This document shows, piece after piece, positions 33,327 through 44,353 of a stretch of 64,000 bases of DNA. The position numbers and the translations under genes are program-made. How positions within the stretch are numbered: position 1 is the stretch's first letter; each line of letters opens with the position of its first letter. Location: the NCBI GenBank assembly GCA_033980235.1, contig CM067065.1:7953328-8017327 (forward strand), in the 5' to 3' direction. The notes under the pieces were generated by a model. That model did not search any database. It worked only from the letters and a program-made list of their open reading frames with translations, and was not told the DNA's origin. This stretch comes from Diadema setosum. Its lineage: Eukaryota; Echinodermata; Echinoidea; Diadematoida; Diadematidae.

Positions 33327-34036
33327 CCCTAACTTACCGGGGGGCATAATACCCCCCCCCCCCCCCCCGACAACGTTCCACGACCATTCAGGCGCGCAAA
33401 ATTGTTTGACCGCGCCGCTCGCTGACTTTTTACTTTCAAGTCTCACGCAACTTTTGAGACCACAATTGCTGCGCCCGGGCATACCGTTCCGAAGCCACGC
33501 CCCTTCAATTTTTTTTTTTTGTCAACCCCAAAATTGCTCAAAAACGTGATTTTGTGTAGAAGGTCAATACAAATTTTGTTTTTTCAAATAATTCACATAG
33601 AAAGTCATGTTTGTCATTTGAATGGCTGAAATCACTTCATTTTAGTATAATTATGCTTCAAAAAATGTGTATGACAAATTCTGATGAAATCAAAAAAGTT
33701 CAAAAAACAATGAAATACATTAAAATTTCATAAACAATAGAAATATAAGAAATTGAATTTGATACTGATTTTTTTACGCACAAATTACGGACGAAAAATG
33801 AGGTTGTTTGCATACATTTGCATAATTAATTAATTTGAAATAGAAAATGCTATTTTTTTTTTTTTATTTTACTTAATAGTCTTGTAGACTACATCCGGTT
33901 TTATGTTCATGCCAAATTTTGCGGCGATCGCGCGATCAACGGCCGAAATCTGAAGAGGGGGTGGGGGGGGGGGCATAATGCCCCCCCCCCCCCCCCCGGG
34001 AATTCAAGCTCGCTAAATAGCCCAGGTAAGTTAGGG
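33327..34036. mobile_element. piggyBac-like MITE (CCCTAACTTACC ends, TTAA target)
   Basis: 710 bp bounded by CCCTAACTTACC and GGTAAGTTAGGG, each preceded or followed by TTAA (33323-33326, 34037-34040). Next to each end is a GGGGGGCATAATGCCCCCC-type palindrome with long C or G runs (33339-33369, 33956-34001). TTAA duplication with CCC-start ends is the piggyBac signature. No transposase is encoded. Confidence 0.85.
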
Positions 34037-34040
34037 TTAA

Positions 34041-34569
34041 GACTATGATAATCAATCTGATATGAAATGCATGAAAAATAACTTGGAACTCGGGGGAAAA
34101 TGAGTGACAAGGTTCTTGTACCTAACATGACATATGACAAGGTTTCCAAAAAGATTCATTTTTGACATATCTTTTTTCAGATATGCAACCCATATTATGG
34201 TTATCAAAAGATAAATAACACCTTACAAATCTCACATTCATCAAAATTTTTATGCAACTTTATCAAAGGTAATTTTTAACACAATTTGAGATACAAGGTA
34301 TCAGCCAACGACGTCCCTGGTCTGCTAAATTCTGGTATCTAGAAAAAAAAAAATTATTTAACAAATTACGTATGGAGGCTGTTATTTGAACAGAAGACTA
34401 TGTTTGAAAATTACTTTGATATGATTTGATAGAATTGCATGGGAAATAATTTGGAAGGTGGAATAGTAAGTTACAAGGTTTTCAATCGTATTCCTATCAT
34501 AAAGATTCATCTTGACATATATGTTTTCAAGATATGAAAATCAATTGATTATCAAAGAATGATTTCCAC
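34041..34569. other. No gene seen; possible intron of the minus-strand gene
   Basis: AT-rich; lies immediately downstream of the donor of the exon at 34570-34785 on the minus strand. Confidence 0.35.
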
Positions 34570-34785
34570 CTTAAACTTCTCATTTATCATGGACAAATTG
34601 TTCACTTTACTCACACATTTCTCGCACACAAACTGAGAGTTGTTGCCAGCAATGTCTCCAAATATATCTTCTAAATGCTCACGAAACCCAATCCTAGAAA
34701 CCTTCACTGAATTAATGTTCACATATTTCTTGCAAGTAAGAAGAATCATACTGCAAATCATACACCACCTTGCCGTAGTCGCCAT
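34570..34785 (-). CDS. First exon of a ZAD-like zinc-finger protein (partial)
   Basis: On the minus strand an ATG in good context (AACATGGCG) opens 72 codons ending AAG|GTGGAA, a usable phase 0 donor. The peptide begins MATTARWCMICS and has CxxC at residues 8-11 and CxxC at 54-57 (FVCEKCVSKV), with a short helical-looking stretch FREHLEDIFGDIAG between. This C-x2-C...C-x2-C layout at an N-terminus is that of ZAD-like zinc-coordinating modules that precede DNA-binding or transposon-derived domains. An in-frame ATG lies two codons upstream and the frame is open further to 34881. Downstream exons would lie at lower coordinates and were not found. The alternative is an orphan exon of a degraded gene. 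Confidence 0.55.
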
Positions 34786-34789
34786 GTTC

Positions 34790-35080
34790 ATAACACTACG
34801 GTTTACATGGACGTCACATCGTCCAACAAAAGGTACACACGCAATACAATAGGGAAAATCACGCTCAAAACTTCTCTCCAATCCAAACGCACACGTTGTT
34901 TGATGTATACAACAATCCCCATATTCACAGTACGCGCGAAAGAGCCCATCACTGCGATGTGTACAGTGCGAGCACGCTATGCATTATTCATAAGGTGTTT
35001 GCATTATTCATATCTAGTTCCAGACGTCGCGGTGGGGTCAAACTTTGGTCATATCTTATTAACTTTCACTGGCTTTGCCG
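34790..35080 (-). promoter_or_regulatory. Possible 5' region of the ZAD-like gene
   Basis: CpG-containing sequence upstream of the minus-strand start, less AT-rich than the surroundings, with GTACGCGCG near 34930 and the near-palindrome GGTCAAACTTTGGTC at about 35037. No clear TATA box. Weak evidence. Confidence 0.25.
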
Positions 35081-35082
35081 AG

Positions 35083-36026
35083 ATTGGGCCGAATGCATAA
35101 AACAAGCAATTGCTTGTAAGCAATTGCTTCAAGCAAAAGCACAAGCTCGTCTAGTAAAAGGTGTAGCTCAAGCAATTGCTTAAATACATATGCATAATCT
35201 TTTGCTTGTGCACATACCTTTTGCTTGCATTCAGCAAGCAATTACTTAGGGTTCGAACAATAGCATCACGCCTGTGCGAACACAAGAACAAAGGCGAGTG
35301 TGGCAGCATGCATTTGAAAGGGCATGTGTGTGCGGAAACATTTCCTGACATAGCAGAAGAGCTATGAAATGACACTCATAAATGCACACACAGACGCACA
35401 CACACACAACTATACACACACTCGTATTACTGGCTGATTCCCACCATCCCTGCTTACAATAGCCCGCATCTGCCAGATCGCACGTAGTCCACTGCCTGGA
35501 CTGTTTTGTGCGATCATTTACCGCGCGCACACACCGCTACAGCACGCGTATCACGTGGAGAGACGTCTCCTTGCTCTCCACCGAAGTGAGACATCCTACC
35601 TGTTTTTCATCAAATTTTGCGTGCTAACCACTGGACATTCCCGTTGTTGAAATGAAAAATTTCTCACTCTACTTAAGAGTAATTTCTTGTAGATTTATAC
35701 CACTCCTTCACAATTGTTGTCTTTCTTCCATGAATATGAAAATGATACTTAAAAGGGAACGTCCCAGATAAGCAAAAGCTCAAGCTCATTTTACAGAGCT
35801 TGGAAAATCGTAAGCAATTGCTAGCAAGAACTAGCAAAAGGTATGTTTTATGCATACGTTTTTAAGCAAATGCTTGGTCTCTAAGCAATTGCTTGCGGAC
35901 AGCAAGCAATTGCTTGTACTTGCTAGCAAGAGCTTCTGCTCGCAAGCAATTGCTTGTTTTTATGCATACGGATTCGAGTAAAAGGCTAGCACAAGCAATT
36001 GCTAGCGTTTATGCATCCGGCCCAAT
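35083..36026. mobile_element. Inverted element filled with AAGCAATTGCTT palindromes
   Basis: Ends ATTGGGCCGAATGCATAAA (35083) and TTTATGCATCCGGCCCAAT (36026) are inverted. Near both ends the palindrome CAAGCAATTGCTTG or close variants recurs (35103, 35117, 35171, 35234, 35812, 35883, 35901, 35942, 35992), with TTTATGCATAC words between. The middle, 35260-35640, is unrelated sequence with a (CA) tract. No coding capacity. Confidence 0.75.
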
Positions 36027-36290
36027 GTCTGGTCGTTTTTATTCGGGCGGAGAAATCAGAGGGGATACGCGATCGATGGGGATCACGCGATTAGTGTGGT
36101 AGACATGTGATTTACGCTGGCGCACGATCGGAGGGCTATAATACGATAAAAAACGGGCAGTATCTGGTCTACTTTTATGCATACGGTCCATTATGTCTTA
36201 TGTATCAACATTGGGAAGTCGTTTCATCAGGAAGGAAGGTGGTATCGGGTTTGGTGTGTGTGTGTGTGGGGGGGGGGGGGTACATTTTGT
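36027..36290. other. No gene; G run
   Basis: Includes TTTTATGCATACGGTCCATT at 36175, related to the end of the preceding element, and a run of G at 36266-36279. Confidence 0.4.
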
Positions 36291-36294
36291 TATT

Positions 36295-36510
36295 GCAAAG
36301 GTTCGCTATTCTGAAGGCTCTTTAGTCCGTAGGTTCGTTATTCCGAATTTCATTTTCGGATCAACGAACCTTCGGAATAACGCCACAAATGTTCGGATAA
36401 ACGAGCTCTTTTTTATTTTCGGATTAACTCTTGAATATGTGCATTGTTCGCACTTCCCACTCAGTCGACGGCGTGCCAACTTCGCATATTCCGCTCAAAC
36501 GCACTAATCC
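36295..36510. repeat. TTATTCCGAA repeat and 70-bp fragment shared with 46010-46080
   Basis: GTTCGTTATTCCGAA, GGATCAACGAACCTTCGGAA and GTTCGGATAAACGAG are variants of one motif, also present at 840-980. From 36445 to 36505 the sequence is the reverse complement of 46012-46075 (GACGGCGTGCCAACTTCGCATATTC), so part of this repeat is dispersed. Confidence 0.65.
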
Positions 36511-37500
36511 GCTTGCATTCTATTGATTTTGGTAGGATTTAATATCTAGGATAAATGGAGATTTGTTTCGGTTCGGGGGAGGGGGGATCGGGTTTTTTAT
36601 GACTGGTTTTATTCTAAATTTGTATAATGTACTTATGTTTTTTTTTCTAATGTATACGCCCTTGTAATTAAGAAGGTGTTACATGATTCAAACCAATATA
36701 TTCAAGGTATATAGGTTTGGTACATGTCAAAACATGTCGAGTTATCTATGTTGAAGTGAGATTATTTGTAGTATAAATTGACAAATAGATTAGTTGTGTT
36801 TCGAATTGTCATGTTGAACATTTTTGTTCATGTTACACTCAGAACGGGTCGATTTATGAATAATTTGAATTTAATCAATAAACATCAAGGAAAAATAAAA
36901 GGGTTATTTGCATTATGAGGATTTGTTTCAATTTTACTGACATTATTCCCCCCCCCCCCCCCGTGGTTTAAAGATGCACATGGCTATCAGCATAACCATT
37001 TAGGTACTTTTTACAAATTACTAAAACAACACTTTGGCTCTAACAAAGAGAAAGTATAAAGTCAGGGTAAAATCAATATTACAATACAGTATTCTGAATA
37101 TTACTTTAAATGAAATTGTCATTATTATAATCATTATTTGAAATTGTTGGTAGCATTTTTAGTTAATTCGATTAAGATTGATTTCTGATTTTTTTTTCGG
37201 ATATGAAAAATGTAACATTGCATTAAATAATACTTCTGAAAAAAAAATTCTTGTAAGACATGATTTTATCATCATTTTTTGGGGATGTAAAGACATAATA
37301 TTAAACAATTTAATTAGAATAATGATAATTACTCAGTAAAATGCAAAAGTATAAAGTAGGCCTAATACATACTACCACATCATAAGCAGATTTTGACTAG
37401 AATAGCGGTCTACTCGATACATACGACAAAGTGACAAGTTTTCATGAACACTTTCGTTTACTAAGTGACAATTAGGCCTATTATGAACACTAAAAACAAG
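36511..37500. other. No gene seen
   Basis: AT-rich; C run at 36949-36962. Nothing supported. Confidence 0.4.
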
Positions 37501-37567
37501 CGGTGTGTGTGTGTGTATGTGTGTGTGTGTGCGCGCTCGCGCGCGCGCGTGTGTGTGTGTGTGTGTG
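37501..37567. repeat. Alternating purine-pyrimidine tract (GT)n-(GC)n-(GT)n
   Basis: About 66 bases of near-perfect alternation with a CG core (GCGCGCTCGCGCGCGCGCG at about 37531). Such sequence favours left-handed Z-DNA under supercoiling. Confidence 0.85.
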
Positions 37568-37916
37568 ATGGAGCGCTGCGCGTGTTGTGGGAATTGTGTC
37601 GCTTGAATGTTTCGTTCCTATTATCTCCTGCGTGCTAGCGTGGACACACGAACGCTCGCACACATTACACATACGTAGGGCCTACGTAGCCCACGAACAC
37701 CAAACCCCTCAGATACTCATGCAGGCACAAAACTGCGCCCACAAACACGCATCATCACACACCCTTTGATATACACATACGCCACCATATACCCACATAC
37801 ACACGTACACATACAGGCACACGTATACAGTGGTACACACAGACAAAACAAACCACTACTACTATACAACCACCACACATGCACAGTTTCTACATATTGT
37901 ATTATTATACTCCAAA

Positions 37917-37929
37917 CACACACACACAC

Positions 37930-37960
<31 letters not shown>

Positions 37961-37962
37961 TA
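37917..37962. repeat. (CA)n microsatellite
   Basis: CA dinucleotides with one CG interruption. Confidence 0.95.
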
Positions 37963-39086
37963 CTCATAACTTACCGGTCATACCCATCCCACCAAAGCAT
38001 AACACCGGAGCAACCACCCCGAGCCGTGGGCGACAAATTTTGACGGGCGACATTCTTTTTTATCGCAACAATTTTTTTTTTGCCACCTTAAATTGTCGCC
38101 ATCGAGGTAAAAATTGGGAACTGCACAAGCGTCAAAGATTGTCGCAAGACGACAACTTGCCATCGAGATAATGGTGATGCCGTCAATATGATGCCGTCGA
38201 GTTACCTGACGGTGATGCCGTCAAGATAATGATGATGTCGTCGAGCCCAGCTCGTCGGTGTCGATCTATACGGGAATATTATTATAACCACCTCTCATAT
38301 GACATTATGTATTCACAGGGTAGTTATAAATGATGAACCACTGTTCAATACTTCCCTATACCTAACCGATAATGCTCCTATATACGTCCACCATACTCCA
38401 TCCTTAAGCCATCACAGACACCTATATATACCTACTGCAGAAATATACCACCGCCTTGTATATAATCATATACTCACTTAAAATATGAACATTATAGATC
38501 ATCTCATATATTATGAACTATCTCGCAACAAACAAAGCAACTATAACTGTATTCATTATATTCATTTCTCATTTAAATCCTTCAGCAACCAAATTTTTAT
38601 TCTAACTTATCATTTACCAATTTCTTACTTCGTTCACTTTAACTATAAGCACCAGAACCTGGACCGTATTTTCCTGATACAACCATAGAAAACCAAAATA
38701 CACTGTTTCCACAAATATCGCTATAAATTTAAACATTTCACATATGACATTCTCCTGCTGGCTTGGCCTGCCTTCCTGCCAAACTAAAACAAAATCATAT
38801 TTCATCATTACACAACATTATTATCCAATCTGACATAGAGCATAATCTATACTCTAACATAATTAATCCACATATTATAGTGAACCAGCGAACAAAATAT
38901 AAATCTCTATATACAAAACATATAACAAAACTAACAAATTCAGAAAATTGTGACAAAATTGGTATAGAGATACCCCTCTCAAGATAATGGACCAACCCAG
39001 GGTGTGCAGTGTGTGTGTGCACACGAAAGTGTGTACGGGGTATAGACTGACGATGTCAAGGGACACACGCAGCGGGTACAAAGGTC
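37963..39086. other. No gene; short GATGCCGTC repeat
   Basis: GATGCCGTCAA / GTCGAG words repeat four or five times at 38175-38245. The remainder is AT-rich without features. Confidence 0.4.
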
Positions 39087-39089
39087 TAA

Positions 39090-40156
39090 GGGTGGGATTT
39101 CACGGAGCACGCGAACGATTTGCGAAGGACGCGAATGGCAAAATCCAGCATTCGCATTTTGGTCTGCAAAAGATCGCCAAACGAACGTGAGGGTTCGGAA
39201 ACGTCGTTGTTCGCGAATGTCGTTTTTACTTCGGCGAGAATTTCAAAAAAGTTTGAAATTTTCTGCGAATCTTTTCCGCACACTTGGTCGTGATTTGCTA
39301 TTGAATTGTTCTCGAAAGTGTCTTTGAAGCCTCGTCATATGCGTAAGACCTTCGCAAGACACGCGTGATGTTCGCAAAATGTTCGTGAAACCCCAAACAG
39401 ACTCCGAAACTTTGGAGAATGTCTCGCATATGTTATGCGAAATCTGCGAAGTTTTTCCGATCATTTTACGACGTAATCGCAAACTGTTCGCGTACCTTTT
39501 GAGACATTCTCGCGAACGTTTAGCGCACGTTTGGAGATGTATGACATATACGTTTTCTACAAATAAAATCGTAGCATACACCTAAACATCAAACAATTAT
39601 AGTAACAAAAGAAATTAAAGACTAGCAAAGAGAAAGAAATGTTTGAAATACAAAAAAAAAAATCGCAGAATACAGTTAAAATTAATCTAAAGTATGTAAA
39701 ATTTCATTTGAAGTATAAAGATTATGTGTTGGAGGAACTGCACAAAAAAAAAAAAAAATCATATGCTTTACTAGTGGAGATACGTCCCAGGAAAAACAAA
39801 TGTAGGCAAGCACACAATAGAAAAATGAGAGAAAAAGAAAGGAGAAATAGAGGAAAGAAAAAAAAATCAACTCAAGACAGCTTCCACCTCTCCTTGGGTA
39901 CATTTTCTCCCATGATTATTGAAAATTTTTCGTTGTTCGCATTTCCGTCGCGTGTTCTTCGTGTACGTAACATGCTGTACTTTAGTAATGATACACACGA
40001 CATTCGCACATACGTCGTGAAAACTTCGCACACATTGCGCAAGAGTAGTTTGCGGCTTCATTGACGGAAAACATTCGGAGAAAAACTTTTCCGAATGTTG
40101 GATTTTGTCATTCGCGTCCTTCGCAAATCGTTCGCGTGCTCCGTGAAATCCCACCC
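39090..40156. mobile_element. Harbinger-like MITE (GGGTGGGATTTCACGGAGCA ends, TAA target)
   Basis: About 70-bp inverted ends: GGGTGGGATTTCACGGAGCA, then CGCGAACGATTTGCGAAGGA, then CGCGAATG(G/A)CAAAATCCA, with two differences between the arms. TAA lies on both sides (39087-39089, 40157-40159). Three-base TAA/TTA duplication and GGG-start ends are typical of PIF/Harbinger. The inside has many TTCGC / GCGAA words but no transposase. Confidence 0.85.
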
Positions 40157-40159
40157 TAA

Positions 40160-40650
40160 GTGCAAGAGGTATAAAAGGACCCTGCTCGGAGAGGGAAGAG
40201 GGAGATACATAGATGGAGAGTTAGAGTTAGAGTAGTAGATAGTGAAAGTAGATAGCCAAAGAGCTGTAGGGAGAAGGGCTCTGCCCTGGGGTGTAGATAG
40301 AGCTGTTTGGGAGATATGTTTTCTAAACTTTCTGGTGACTTGGCTTGCTAGGGTTAATACCGCCTTCTCGGAGGACGACTGCACAGGCTCTGCTTAATAA
40401 ACACACAGTAACGGTATGTTATTCTCCACGACTCAGTCTTTGATGTCGACTTTGTAGTGGTAAGCACTGTTGCTGATTGTCTGCTGTGCGATGTTTGTGA
40501 TGGGTGTTTATGGTTAGTGATGTGCAGAGTGGAGAGTGAGGGTGTGCTGGTAATGTGCAAGATCACAATATATTTTTGTGAAAACGAGCCTACAATCAAC
40601 CCCGTAAGGCCGAAATTTGCTACAATATTACAAAAACAAATTAATACAGC
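40160..40650 (+). promoter_or_regulatory. LTR-like promoter fragment
   Basis: GGTATAAAAGGAC at about 40169 is a good TATA box; AATAAACACACAG at about 40396 can be a polyadenylation signal about 225 bases later. That spacing suits the promoter and R region of an LTR, and the sequence before the Harbinger insertion (38985-39086) could be its U3. No LTR boundaries, primer binding site or second LTR were found. Confidence 0.3.
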
Positions 40651-40660
40651 TACATAACTA

Positions 40661-41848
40661 CTAGGTGTTTCAAAAAACATTTTCCACTTTTGATCATTAA
40701 TAGCTCAAAAACTGTTCATTCCGATAAAACTGTCATTGATATAAATAATAGCTGAATAGTGTACAATTTCGTTGAAAGTAATTTGAATGTGAAAGCATAA
40801 ATCAGTTTCATTAAATCTAAGATTGATTTTGAAGTAAGGCTTCAGATTTTGGTCAAATTTTAACCCTCTGTACACACACACACAAAAAAAAAATAATGAA
40901 CCTTGCACAGGAACCAATGATGTGTATGTGAGTGTGTGCTGACAATGGCCCTGAACAATGGACATGCCTGAACCACCTGTTAACTAGGCGTCAGTCTCGT
41001 GATCCCAGGCACATGAATGCTTAATCAATAATTCATGTGGATTGCCCTGGGCACTGCTAGTCTAGATTCATGCACGGTAAAGGGTAAACTGCATGCACAT
41101 GGAAAAAGGAAGTACACGTTTCCATGTGCTTGCAAGCACCAAATCCCATTCCAGCTAGCAATCATTTTCAATTGTTGCTTCACATTTCACTAGATTTGGG
41201 ATATAAATAAGCATTAATGATCTATAGTTCCTCATTTTAATACAACTGTCTACTACTTACATAGTCTGACAAATGTTTCGTTTTTCATAAAAAGAAATCA
41301 TTTTTGGTAAAGAGTTCAGCAGCATTTGTCATTGGGGCGATATGTTTCACAGTAGATTTAAGGCTCCATTTACACAAGTGTATACTCTAATTGATTTTCT
41401 TTGCTTCCTGCTTTCTGAAGTAGGGAGAGCACTGTTGAGACCCACCGACAGTATCGGCAGGCGTTTGACTTTACACAGATACTGCCAGAGGCTGAATAAA
41501 GACTAGTTGTGATAGTGGAACTTCTCATGAATAAACAATGAAGCATTCAAACCCTAACCATTGTTTAGAACCATTGTCAGGGTTTAACCACACACTCCCA
41601 TACACACCCATTGACCCCTGTGCAAAGTGAAATTTTGTACAGAGGGTCGAAAATAGAGCAAAATCTGGAACCTAACTGTGAAATTAATCATGGATTTCAT
41701 GAAACTGATTTATGTTTTCATGTTCAAACCACCTTCAACCAAATTGTGCACAATGCAGCTATTACTCATATCAATGACAGTGTTATCTGATATATAGTTT
41801 ATGAATTATTAAGAATCAAAAGTGGGAAATGTTTTGTGAAACACCTAG
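40661..41848. mobile_element. Long-inverted-repeat DNA transposon (CTAGGTGTT ends), copy 2
   Basis: CTAGGTGTTTC...GAAACACCTAG bordered by TA (40659-40660, 41849-41850). The arms are inverted for about 300 bp each; left ATTGATATAAATAATAGCTG and right complement CAGCTATTACTCATATCAAT, left ACCCTCTGTACA and right TGTACAGAGGGT. It is the uninterrupted relative of 5493-7092. No transposase. Confidence 0.88.
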
Positions 41849-41881
41849 TACTTACGACTGATTTACTGTTCAGACCCTGAA

Positions 41882-42024
41882 CAGGGCCGGCGCAGTGTTT
41901 TCAAAAATGTGGGGGCCCTCTTCCGGGTTTCATGAGCTAACAAGCCAAAAAAAAAAAAAAAGAAAAAAAGTGGTCCTCAGTTCATCTCTCCCCGTCTACT
42001 CCCGGGTTTCTTCAGCTAACAAGC

Positions 42025-42057
<33 letters not shown>

Positions 42058-42231
42058 AAGGTCCTCAGCTCATCTCTCCCCGTCCACTTCCGGGTTTCTT
42101 CAACTAACAAGCCAAAAAAAAAAAAAAAAGTCCTCAGCCCAAAGTGATGACACCTTATGTATTACTTTGTATGGTGCACAAAAAGTGTGGGGGCCCGAGC
42201 CCCCACGGCCCCCAGGGCTGCGCCGCCCCTG
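41882..42231. mobile_element. hAT-like element with A-tract minisatellite
   Basis: Ends CAGGGCCGGCGCAG (41882) and CTGCGCCGCCCCTG (42231) are inverted, with CTGAA on both sides (41877-41881, 42232-42236). Inside, three units of TCCGGGTTTCTTCAGCTAAC + AAGCC + a long A run + GTCCTCAG are in tandem. CAGGGGCGG-type ends are common in hAT; the 5-bp duplication is shorter than the usual 8. Confidence 0.7.
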
Positions 42232-42236
42232 CTGAA

Positions 42237-43424
42237 GTAATGGTGACGAGGAGACTTCAGTTGTTGTCAGTGCCTCTAGCGTGTCTTGTGCGTGCCCTGT
42301 CCTCATGCGTGGGGCTGCTGTGCCATGACTCTCCTGCCTGCAATGCAGCTCTGCGTTGTAGGCCGATCAGCTACCTCTCTACTATCACCAGTGAGTTAGA
42401 AGAGCATGACCTGCTCTGACAGATGTTCACATCCAACTGATTTTTCCCTCTAAATGTACTTTCCTTTTCACCTGTAATAAAACTCCACCATCTACAGTGC
42501 TTAAACTGGTTCCAACTAGCTTTCCCCTTTTTATTACATGACCCTTTTCTTTCCAGCCAATTGTCCCTTTTTGCTTTAAACCTATCAATCCACACTATAT
42601 CTCCCCCTAACTAAATACCTATTCTTTCCTACCAACTCTCCCTTTCTAAGTTAGCTATTCTACCCTGACGCCCCTGAGCTTCCCTCCTTCTTCTACACTG
42701 TCCTTTCTCGCTGACCACTTCTCTCCACCTGGCTTGCCCGATTCTGAATTTCTATGTTGTTTACTTCTGTTGTCCCCATTTCCCACTTGATGGCTTACCT
42801 GAACAAAGGAGTCTCACACATTCCACACTCGCCCTCTCAGTCACATCGTGACACATGCGGATATACTTCTTTTGAGGTCACGGGTTTTTAATTTCAGGGT
42901 CTATTTAATGTATACTGGGACATTCCTCAATGTATAACAGTTGGACTAACGGATATTTTAAAATCAGTGACATCCACGTTTAGAAGAATATCCGTTTTAC
43001 CCTATTAAACCTAGAAACATTGATTAACAGAGTTTTATATTCTGATTCTCTCCTAGGTGGAAAACAGTTAATTTAGTTTCGGCTGGATAAATAGATATAT
43101 TTTAAAACTGTTAAACGCACTTCGTATTATTCTTTATTTCATATTTACATACCTTGAATCCATGAAAAAATGATAACAAAAACAACAACTGTTAGGGAAG
43201 TCGTGACCTTTTTGATAAGAGTCATTCATAAGTGTCATTTGGGACATAATGGTGGCATGGTAGTGGCATGACAGTAGAATATTCATTAATCGTAACATGC
43301 TCACCCTGCAGACTTGTTTGCCATAATTATGATATTGGAAAGGCATATAAAACCAGTGTGTGCACCTACAATACAGACGTATCCGGAGAATGACTGCGAA
43401 TCAATCGTTTAGTTCTTATTTTAT
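42237..43424. other. No gene seen
   Basis: C/T-rich from 42420 to 42800, then AT-rich. No supported feature. Confidence 0.4.
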
Positions 43425-43688
43425 ATGAAGAGTTTGTTTGCAAACACCGATAAGTCCATATTTGCCAAATGGAAATATTTGCCCAATGGAAATATTCTGA
43501 AAAAGGGTCAAGAAAAATGAAGAGAATAATAAGATAATTTTTCTTCTTTTTACCATAACTTCAAAAATTTACCTTTATATTTATGTAGTGACCAATATAT
43601 CATTAACAAGATATTATTTTGTACTTTATGATCTTACTTCAAAATCTTCAAAAATGGACTTCTCGGTTTTTGCAAACAAACTCTTCAT
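43425..43688. mobile_element. Palindromic MITE, GAAGAGTTTGTTTGCA family, copy 2
   Basis: Ends ATGAAGAGTTTGTTTGCAAA and the complement ending CTCTTCAT; interior matches 4421-4668 over most of its length (ATATTTGCCAAATGGA, TATCATT, CAAAATCTTCAAAAATGGAC). Confidence 0.85.
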
Positions 43689-43977
43689 GTGCCCCAGCAT
43701 CAATGTTCTGTTCTGGCCCTTCGAAATGTATTTAACAGTAAAGTCTACTGATGGAAACATAAGAAAACCAAATGATATGCACTTTCCCATGACCTGGTGC
43801 ACTATTTGTTCTAATCCTTGTGGATTCATTTAAGAGTAGGCTCCACATTATTATCTATTGTTGTGTGAAAATGAATTTACTTCAGAATGGTCTTGTTCGA
43901 TCAAATTAGGGCCTAGACCTACGGAAAATACATGTAGGTCGAGGGAACTATTTACAATAACAATTAGTGCATGTCCT

Positions 43978-44130
43978 ATTGATGCACCAGTTCTGGACTA
44001 TAGAACTACAAATACTAAATTATCCCTCGTGCAGTTCTATTCACATCGGCCTGCGGCCTCGGTGAAACAAAACAACACTCGGGATAATTTAGTATTTGTC
44101 ATCCTCTAATCCAGTATAGTGCATCATAGA
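43978..44130. repeat. Large imperfect hairpin upstream of the signal-peptide exon
   Basis: Inner arms CAAATACTAAATTATCCC / GGGATAATTTAGTATTTG (44008-44027 and 44079-44099) enclose outer arms GATGCACCAGTTCTGGACTA / TCCAGTATAGTGCATCA. The centre has GGCCTGCGGCC. Probably a small palindromic transposon. It ends about 220 bp before the ATG at 44354. Confidence 0.75.
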
Positions 44131-44149
44131 GCATGCACTATTTGTATAA

Positions 44150-44353
44150 TAGGTCACGTGTCCTCATAAAACCAACCCTCATCTCATACACATTTCCGGG
44201 TAGTGAAGAGAGCTTAGAAAAGCTTGGCGTGGACCGCAGACTACAACGCCCATAAACACTCTGAAAGATTGGGCGGGCAACACGTTTGTCATTGGCGCTG
44301 CCTACCAAACAAAATATATATTCTTATTTAGCTCCCGCTGTGAAGATTCCAGA
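44150..44353 (+). promoter_or_regulatory. Presumed promoter and 5' UTR of the signal-peptide gene
   Basis: An E-box-like CACGTG at about 44157, CATAAAACC at 44165 as a poor TATA box, and AAAATATATATTC at about 44311 as a better AT-rich element just before the ATG. No initiator could be fixed. The placement rests on the downstream exon being real. Confidence 0.25.

Noticed and set aside
34807..35183. Plus-strand frames of 95-97 codons
   Set aside because: Antisense to the minus-strand zinc-module exon and partly encoded by the AAGCAATTGCTT palindromes.
40058..40384. 108-codon minus-strand frame
   Set aside because: Runs through the end of the Harbinger-like MITE and an LTR-like fragment; composition is not protein-like.
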